Below, one piece after another: positions 57,301 through 64,000 of a stretch of DNA of 64,000 nucleotides. Position numbers and translations under genes: made by a program. Under the pieces are notes generated by a model. It did not search any database, was not told the origin of the DNA, and saw only the letters and a program-made list of their open reading frames with translations. The stretch's first letter is position 1. Every line of letters begins with the position of its first letter. Source of the stretch: Sipunculus nudus (Eukaryota > Annelida > Sipuncula > Golfingiida > Sipunculidae); assembly GCA_026874595.1 (NCBI GenBank), contig CM049313.1:29076008-29140007 (forward strand). The letters are read 5' to 3'.

Positions 57301-60066
57301 GTCCGAATAGGTGTACAACTCACCGTTTTTCCGCTACCGCCCACTAAAATACGACATTAATATAAATCTTGAAAAATGGTGTATTTTTTAATAATGAACT
57401 GGTCTGTACAACACCCTTCTACGGCAAAATCATATATAAACTATACATCATTGGAAAGTAGATTTGAAATGCTATCGATAAAACCCCGTCCCATTAGGTG
57501 TAGAACGCACCGTTTTTCCGCTACCGCCCAGTAAAATACGACATTCATATAAATCTTGAAAAATGGTGTAGTTTTGAATAATGAACTGGGGCTGTACAAC
57601 ACCCTTCGACGGCAAAATCAAATATAATCTATACATCATTGGAAAGCATATTTAAAATGCTATCGACTAAACTGCACCGTTTTTGCGCTACCGCCCACTA
57701 AAATACGACATTGATATAAATCTTGAAAAATGATGTAGTTTAGAATAATGAACTGGTCTGTACAACACCCTTCGACGGCAAAATCATATATAAACTATAC
57801 ATCATTGGAAAGTAGATTTAAAATGCTATCGATTTAACACCGTCCAATCAAGTGTACAACGCTCCGTTTTTCCGCTACCGCCCACTAAAATACGACATTA
57901 ATATAAATCTTGAAAAATGGTGTAGTTTTGAATAATGAACTGGTCTGTACAACACCCTTCAACGGCAAAATCATATATAAACTATACATCATTGGAAAGC
58001 ACATTTAAAATGCTATTGATTTAACCCCGTCCGATCAAGTGTACAACGCTCCGTCTTTCCGCTACCGCCCAGTAAAATACGACATTCATATAAATCTTGA
58101 AAAATGGTGTATTTTTGAATAATGAACTGGGGCTGTACAACACCCTTCGACGGCAAAATCAAATATGAATAATACATCATTGGGAAGCATATTTAAAATG
58201 CTATCGACTAAACTGCATCCGATCAGCTGTACAAAGCACCGTTTTTGCGTTACCGCCTACTAAAATACGACATTCATATAAATCTTGAAAAATGGTGTAG
58301 TTTTGAATAATGAACTGGTCTGTACAACGCCCTTCGACGGCAAAATCATATATAAACTATACATCATTGGAAAGCACATTTAAAATTCTATCGATTAAAC
58401 CCCGTCCGATCAGGTGAAGAACGCACCGTTTTTCCGCTACCGCCCACTAAAATACGACATTAATATAAATCTTGAAAAATGGTGTAGTTTTGAATAATGA
58501 ACTGGTCTGTACAACACCCTTCGACGGGAAAATCATATATAAACTATACATCATTGGAAAGCACATTTAAAATTCTATCGATTAAACCCCGTCCGAATAG
58601 GTGTACAACGCACCGTTTTTCTGCTACCACCCACTAAAATACGACATTAATATAAATCTTGAAAAATGGTGTAGTTTAGAATAATGAACTGGTCTGTACA
58701 ACACTCTTCGACGGCAAAATCATATATAAACTATACATCATTGGAAAGCACATGTAAAATGCTATCAATTAAACCCCGTCCGATCAGGATTACAACACAC
58801 CGTTTTTTCGCTACCGCCCACAAAAATACGACATTAATATGAATCTTGAAAAATGGTGTAGTTTTGAATAAAGAACTGGTCTGTACAACACTCTTTAACG
58901 GGAAAATCATATATAAACTTTACATCATTCGAAAATACATTTAAAATGCTATCGATTAAACCCCGTCCGAATAGGTGAACAACGCACCATTTTTTCCGCT
59001 ACCGCCCACTAAAATACGACATTAATATAAATCTTGAAAAATGGTGTAGTTTTGAATAATGAACTGGTCTGTACAACACCCTTCGACGGCAAAATCATAT
59101 ATAAACTATACATCATTGGAAAGCACATTTAAAATGCTATTGATTTAACCCCGTCCGATCAAGTGAACAACGCTCCGTCTTTCCGCTACCGCCCAGTAAA
59201 ATACGACATTCATATAAATCTTGAAAAATGGTGCATTTTTGAATAATGAACTGGGGCTGTACAATACCCTTCGACGGCAAAATCAAATATGAATTATACA
59301 TCATTGGAAAGCATATTTAAAATGCTATCGCCTAACTGCATCCGATCAGCTGTACAAAGCACCGTTTTTGCGTTACCGCCTACTAAAATACGACATTAAT
59401 ATAAATCTTGAAAAATGGTGTAGTTTTGAATAATGAACTGGGGCTGTACAACACCCTTCGACGGCAAAATCATATATAAACTATACATCATTGAAATACA
59501 CATTTAAAATGCTATTGATTAAACCCCGTCCAATCAGTTGTACAACGCACCGTTTTTGCGCTACCGCCCATTGAAATACGACATTAATATAAATCTTGAA
59601 AAATGGTGCATTTTTGAATAATGAAATGGGGCTGTACAATACCCTTCGACGGCAAAATCAAATATAAACTATACATCATTGGAAAGCACATTGAAAATAC
59701 TATCGACTAAACTGCATCCGATCAGGTGTACAAAGCGCCGTTTTTCCGCTACCGCCCACTAAAATACGACATTAATATAAATCTTGAAAAATGGTGTAGT
59801 TTTGAATAATGAACTGGTCTGTACAACACCCTTGGACGGCAAAATCATATATAAACTATACATCATTGGAAAGCACATTTAAAATGCTATCGACTAAACT
59901 GCATCCGATCAGGTGTACAAAGCACCGTTTTTTCGTTACCGCCCACTAAAATACGACATTAATAGAAATCTTGAAAAATGGTGTAGTTTTGAATAATGAA
60001 CTGGTCTGTACAACACCCTTCAACGGCAAAATCATATATAAACTATACATCATTGGAAAGCACATT
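54392..60066 (+). repeat. Copy of 42,393-48,067 at 11,999-bp spacing
   Basis: This covers a full 21-monomer unit (54,392-58,258) plus its tail, and agrees with the B2 region up to 60,066. There this copy reads GCACATTTAAAATTC where 48,061 reads GCACATTGAAAATAC. One shared feature with 48,320-53,268 rather than with B2 is the TTAATAGAAATC variant near 55,530 (also near 48,898). So its immediate source was probably not a simple copy of B2. Confidence 0.88.
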
Positions 60067-61083
60067 TAAAATTCTATCGATTAAACCCCGTCCGAATAGG
60101 TGTACAACGCACCGTTTTTCCGCTACCGCCCACTAAAATACGACATTAATATAAATCTTGAAAAATGGTGTAGTTTTGAATAATGAACTGGTCTGTACAA
60201 CACCCTTCGACGGCAAAATCATATATAAACTATACATCATTGGAAAGCACATTTAAAATGCTATTGATTTAACCCCGTCCGATCAAGTGTACAACGCTCC
60301 GTTTTCCCGCTACCGCCCAGTAAAATACGACATTCATATAAATCTTGAAAAATGGTGTATTTTTTTAATAATGAACTGGGGCTGTACAACACCCTTCGAC
60401 GGCAAAATCAAATATGAACTATACATCATTGGAAAGCATATTTAAAATGCTATCGACTAAACTGCATCCGATCAGGTGTACAAAGCACCGTTTTTGCGTT
60501 ACCGCCCACAAAAATACGACATTAATATGAATCTTGAAAAATGGTGTAGTTTTGAATAAAGAACTGGTCTGTACAACACTCTTTAACGGGAAAATCATAT
60601 ATAAACTTTACATCATTCGAAAATACATTTAAAATGCTATCGATTAAACCCCGTCCGAATAGGTGAACAACGCACCATTTTTTCCGCTACCGCCCACTAA
60701 AATACGACATTAATATAAATCTTGAAAAATGGTGTAGTTTTGAATAATGAACTGGTCTGTACAACACCCTTCGACGGCAAAATCATATATAAACTATACA
60801 TCATTGGAAAGCACATTTAAAATGCTATCGACTAAACTGCATCCGATCAGGTGTACAAAGCACCGTTTTTCCGCTACCGCCCACTAAAATACGACATTAA
60901 TATAAATCTTGAAAAAATGGTGTAGTTTTGAATAACGAACTCGGGCGGTACAACACCCTTCTACGGCAAAATCATATATAAACTATACATCATTGGAAAG
61001 CACATTTAAAATGCTATTGATTAAACCCCATCCGATTAGGTGTACAACGCACCGTTTTTGCGCTGCCGGCCACTAAATTACGA
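60067..61083 (+). repeat. Right-edge monomers of the array
   Basis: About five and a half monomers up to the array end. Most are typical, but the last two drift: GAAAAAATGG with an added A, AATAACGAACTCGGGCGGTAC in place of the usual AATAATGAACTGG junction, CCCCATCCGATTAG, and GCGCTGCCGGCCACTAAATT. The last recognisable satellite bases are ACGA ending near 61,083. Such edge divergence is expected where unequal exchange homogenises the interior more than the margin. Confidence 0.88.
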
Positions 61084-61424
61084 TAGAAGGTCTGACTTCT
61101 GTTTCCCGCGTTGAAATGGTATAATTTTCACTTTTGTGACATAAATGGAACTACAGTTTATATTTTTGTTTTCAAAATGGATCTGTAAATTTTCTACAAG
61201 CTACAATTTAACTGAATATGAATGTTGTTTCTATAGCAACGGGTTTGAGTACTTGGTAACCTCTGAGGACTTGAAGGTACTGGTTGTCATTTAAAGGATA
61301 TATAGACCTGTTGCCGTGTGTGCATTTGTTTTATAAAAAAAAATGAACATAGAACATTCTGAAAGTTTTCATAGTAAATGTTTGCAAGAAGTGTGTAGAA
61401 TTTGTGGCGTATGAGCACAAACAA
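61084..61424. other. Unique AT-rich flank, nothing recognised
   Basis: Satellite similarity stops abruptly. The 341 bases hold no convincing reading frame, RNA gene or transposon end. The only small structures are an imperfect inverted repeat at the very edge (61,085-61,100) and a run of nine A residues near 61,336. Minus-strand open frames that extend to about 61,526 overlap the dispersed repeat and look accidental. Confidence 0.7.
61085..61100. repeat. Short inverted repeat at the array edge
   Basis: AGAAG (61,085-61,089) and CTTCT (61,096-61,100) are exact reverse complements separated by six bases, starting one or two bases past the last satellite match. It may be chance; it is listed because it sits precisely at the junction. 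Confidence 0.35.
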
Positions 61425-61835
61425 CCACGAGCAGTGGTTTGACTTATCCACCTGAAATTTTTTGCATGTGTATACATCCTGGGCAGCTTTCTTGATTTTA
61501 TGACAGGTGGCGCCACATACATTCACTTTTACGCTGCAGACATTGCAGATTTAAAACTTTGCAGGTTTATAGATCTTGGATGGCTTTTTGGATTTTGTGG
61601 CAGGTGGCGCCACCTACATTTATTTTTATGCTGCAGACATCCAGGCTTATATCTCAGGACTGGTTAGATGTATCCTCCTGAAATTTTGCATGTGTATAGA
61701 TTAAACAAAGTTCTTTATCATAGGGAAAACCGGAGGCGCTACCTGCAATAATTTTAGCACAACGTCCGTCTGTTCATCTGCCTCGGGATAAAATCACTCA
61801 TATCTAAGCAGTGGTTTGAGCGTCTAAAGTGTCAA
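61425..61835. repeat. Dispersed repeat fragment, copy 1 (about 127-bp subunits)
   Basis: This region shares long stretches with 63,585-63,925. Shared strings include TTTTGCATGTGTATA (61,464 and 61,688 for GCATGTGTAT), CTTTCTTGATTTTATGAC, GTGGCGCCAC at 61,507-61,516, GGTGGCGCCACC at 61,603-61,614, CATCCAGGCTTATAT and GATAAAATCACTCATATC. The subunits alternate in two types: one with CTTTCTTGATTTTATGACA before the palindrome, the other with a GTTCTTTATCATA-type stretch and followed by TTTTAGCACAACGTCC. The first two subunit anchors are about 97 bp apart, so one subunit is shortened. No coding capacity is evident. It looks like a non-autonomous or ancient dispersed repeat; class unknown. Confidence 0.8.
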
Positions 61836-63584
61836 CATATGCTTCGAGGGAAGGGGTCCTATTTTAAGGGGGTTTACCTTATCAATGTCTGCGGATAGTA
61901 CGGCATCTCGATGCCAGAAATGTCAAGTATATATATTGGTCATATTTCGATTGATGATCCTATTTTTTATCATATATTTAATCCTTAAAATTAAGGCCTC
62001 CATGCTCTGATGACTTTTGTCCCTTGGCCTTGAAATGCTTTATAGATTGCCCGTTGATGCCTCGTTTCATGCTGACGGGGAATGATTCATTCTTACTTTG
62101 TGCTGTTCTAAAATTGCTTTACAATATATCCTGTGATAACCATAACAGGGTGTACGCCATCGAATTTCAGATCCACCCAAGGGGACTATAATATCATCAC
62201 CCGGCAGCGATCTTTGAATTACTTTAGCGTGCATCATCCCCAGAACTCTTTAACCAATTTTAATAACACAAAGTTATCAAATATTGAAGCCCATCAGAGG
62301 GTTTCTCGAATTATAGACCCAACGAAAAAACAATGTGGCCGCCAAGCAACGATATTATTATTCTATTCTCAAGCATCCCGAGAAACGTTCAAGCAATTAC
62401 CCTGAAAAATTTACCGAAGTTTGACACACATGAAAGGATCGAGGTGCTTTGTAACATCTCAGACCCATCGGAAATACAGTGTGACCACTAGGGTGCCATT
62501 TTGAGGAATTGGGCATTGTGGGACTCTTTGTTTAGGACCTGTAGTGTCCTAACCATTTCTAGTTGTTTTTACAACGAATTTTCATACTAAACCCAATCGT
62601 TAATTACATTGATTTTGTGCTTGAAAATGGAACAATCGGTGGAAAGAATATTTCATACATTACAAAACAATTAAAAGGTACATACATTTTCAATAATATA
62701 TATATTGTCTCACGGTATTAGTTCATTTTGGCTGAATAAGACAGTTTCCCAACAAAGCCATCCAGGCACATGCACATCTCTTTCTATCTATGATTCACCT
62801 GATTAATACGTTATTACGGCTCTGTGTGCGAGTAAACACAGTCCACAAGTGTCTGTGTTCCATAAAAAGACTGCGTGATTGGTGGTCCGATCTTGCGCAT
62901 GCGTGACAACTCCCAAACAATGGGAAGAACCATGAGAGAAGAAACACAGAAGAAAAAAAATTTGAAAAATCTTGATTTGGGAAGTTATAACTACCAGGTC
63001 GTGTTCGAGCTATTTTTATGTCTTGGGTCACTGATCGCGCCCGATGAAAGTTTATTTCCACTTGAGTACAAGAGTAATCAAACATGTTTAGAACGAAATA
63101 TTTGCAGACACCATTAAATAGTTTAAGGAAAACACTATACTTAATGCATACCTAACAAACCTGTGTGTGAATCGGTCTCTGTAAATCATTAAATGCATGT
63201 TACCATTAACTAAATGGTTAACCTCGAGCCAAGTTACAACTACAATATGAATCGTATCTCTCTTTAAGTAGAGGTAACCGCCTTCATTCATTATTTTATC
63301 CGCCAAACACAAAGTTTTTGACCGGGTTCCGCCGCCGCCGCGTTCGTTTCAAGAATAGAACTCTGAGACCACTGGACAGTTTTTTTTCAGAAACTTTACA
63401 CGATTATCGGGTCACATGTGAATTGGTTGCAAAATATTTTGCGTTGACCTCTGACCTTTCCTCTCTCCAGTGCGTCCATCTATGCGTCTGTTTTGACACA
63501 CTAACCCACATATCTTCGGACTCGTTTGACCAATCAGGAAAACAATTATGCACAAATGTAGCCCATGGATAGCTTTATAACATA
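61836..63584. other. Non-satellite flank, no gene recognised
   Basis: About 1.75 kb of AT-rich sequence between the two dispersed-repeat fragments. Open frames of 74-96 codons on both strands (for example 62,133-62,405 forward and 62,795-63,085 reverse) resemble no protein family I know, overlap one another, and lack supporting context. They are best treated as chance. Minor features are a possible degenerate direct repeat of about 146 bp near 62,285-62,500, a hairpin at 62,532-62,552, an ATATATAT run near 62,696, and (CCG)4 at 63,329-63,340. An exon of a spliced gene cannot be excluded. Confidence 0.6.
62532..62552. repeat. Small perfect hairpin
   Basis: TTAGGAC and GTCCTAA form a perfect 7-bp inverted repeat around a seven-base spacer. 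There is no run of T after it and no neighbouring gene, so no function is assigned. Confidence 0.4.
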
Positions 63585-63925
63585 CATAAAAATGGTGGTG
63601 TTACCTGCAACAGTTTTTGCACAGCGTCCATCTATTCATCTACCTTTGGATAAAATCACTCATATCTCTGCAGTGAATGGACCTATTCACCTGACATTTT
63701 GCATGTGTATTCATACTGGATAGCTTTCTTGATTTTATGACAAGTGGCGCCACCTACATTCACGTTCAGGCTGCAGATATCCAGGCTTATATGTCATGAC
63801 TGGTTTGACGTACCCTCCTAAAATTTCGCATGTGTATAGATCTCACATAGTACTTCATCATACGCAAAACTGGTGGCGCCACCTTCAACTATTTTTGCAC
63901 AGCGTCTGCCTGTTTGTAGTAAAGT
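63585..63925. repeat. Dispersed repeat fragment, copy 2 (about 127-bp subunits)
   Basis: Second fragment of the family at 61,425-61,835. The GCATGTGTAT anchors are at 63,701 and 63,828, 127 bp apart, the same spacing as the equivalent step between the shortened unit and 61,688. Palindromes GTGGCGCCAC (63,744-63,753) and GGTGGCGCCACC (63,872-63,883) recur at the same subunit position. TTTTTGCACAGCGTC occurs twice (near 63,612 and 63,892). Phase differs from copy 1: this fragment begins in the part where copy 1 ends. Both are therefore pieces of a longer tandem-structured element. Confidence 0.8.
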
Positions 63926-64000
63926 AAGAGGTAATGCTTATTTAAACAAATTCAAGAAATATAGGAGTTAACACGAATGAGAAATTAGTGAAATAATTTA
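63926..64000. other. Terminal AT-rich stretch, nothing recognised
   Basis: Seventy-five bases after the dispersed repeat, with no feature that I can support. Confidence 0.6.

Larger units (their letters stand above)
1..61083 (+). repeat. Tandem satellite array, monomer about 187 bp
   Basis: The same roughly 187-bp sequence recurs head to tail without interruption. Landmarks in each typical monomer, in order, are CTGTACAACACCC, GGCAAAATCATATATAAAC, ATACATCATTGGAAAGCAC, TTTAAAAT, GTGTACAA, CACCGTTTTTCCGCTACCGC, AAAATACGACATTAATAT, CTTGAAAAATGGTGTAG and TTTGAATAATGAACTGG. All copies I read have the same orientation. Length varies slightly (about 166-189 bp), mostly from a 21-bp deletion class and single-base indels. 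About 61.1 kb divided by 187 bp gives roughly 325-330 monomers. Position 1 falls inside a monomer, so the array extends to the left. I saw no transposon, gene or unrelated sequence inside. Such arrays are typical of eukaryotic constitutive heterochromatin; a centromeric location is an inference only. Confidence 0.98.

Noticed and set aside
1-61083. CRISPR array
   Set aside because: The whole 187-bp period is conserved; there are no short repeats separated by unique spacers, and the sequence is eukaryotic in character with no cas genes.
1-61083. rDNA, tRNA or histone gene repeat as the basis of the tandem array
   Set aside because: The unit is only 187 bp, AT-rich, and shows no conserved rRNA, tRNA or histone sequence.
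61287-61526. Two overlapping minus-strand open frames at the array edge
   Set aside because: They lie largely in the dispersed repeat, overlap in different frames, and show no recognisable domain.
62133-62405. Forward open frame of 90 codons
   Set aside because: No family resemblance, and no splice or promoter context that I can support. Chance frames of this size are expected in 3 kb.
62795-63572. Overlapping open frames of 74-96 codons on both strands
   Set aside because: They overlap on opposite strands and have no recognised motifs. A serine- and phenylalanine-rich stretch in one is not diagnostic. An exon of an unknown gene cannot be excluded but is not supported.
61084-64000. Telomeric repeats or a chromosome end beside the array
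   Set aside because: No TTAGGG-type or other simple telomeric repeat is present in the flank.

Overview
The window is eukaryotic, almost certainly animal, satellite DNA. Positions 1 to about 61,083 form one uninterrupted, head-to-tail tandem array of a monomer of about 187 bp (about 36% GC in a typical copy, roughly 325-330 monomers). The array continues beyond the left edge. No gene, RNA gene or mobile element is recognisable in it. The many near-identical 69-70 residue reading frames are by-products of the repeat. Both 187-bp neighbours and much longer units repeat, so the array is organised at several levels.

Layout: (1) 1-22,420 and 25,827-48,253 are two copies of one long segment, nearly identical by eye (about 15 differences spotted). 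(2) 22,421-25,826 is a satellite block with no long second copy in the window. (3) Inside both long copies lie a head-to-tail pair of 21-monomer higher-order repeats of 3,867 bp (12,692-16,559 and 16,560-20,426; 38,525-42,392 and 42,393-46,259). There are also shorter duplications of 354, 541, about 749, 1,683, 4,099 and 4,640 bp offset. (4) 48,254-53,268 is a rearranged zone holding a higher-order repeat with a three-monomer deletion and a 1,643-bp internal duplication. (5) 54,392-60,066 is a further copy of 42,393-48,067. (6) 60,067-61,083 holds the last, more divergent monomers.

The right flank (61,084-64,000) is non-satellite, AT-rich DNA. It contains two fragments (about 61,425-61,835 and 63,585-63,925) of one dispersed repeat family, built from subunits of about 127 bp carrying the palindrome GGTGGCGCCACC. 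I see no credible gene there. The organism cannot be named from this sequence. A marine invertebrate such as a mollusc is a guess from the general look of the flanking repeats, not a demonstrated assignment.

The biological interest is in the array itself: a nucleosome-scale monomer, nested higher-order repeats, a very recent duplication of about 25.8 kb (or an assembly duplication), traceable unequal-exchange junctions, a dyad element in every typical monomer, and a sharp edge into ordinary sequence. A centromeric or heterochromatic role is plausible but unproven. All alignments were made by eye; coordinates of long blocks are anchored on shared variants and are good to a few bases unless marked approximate.
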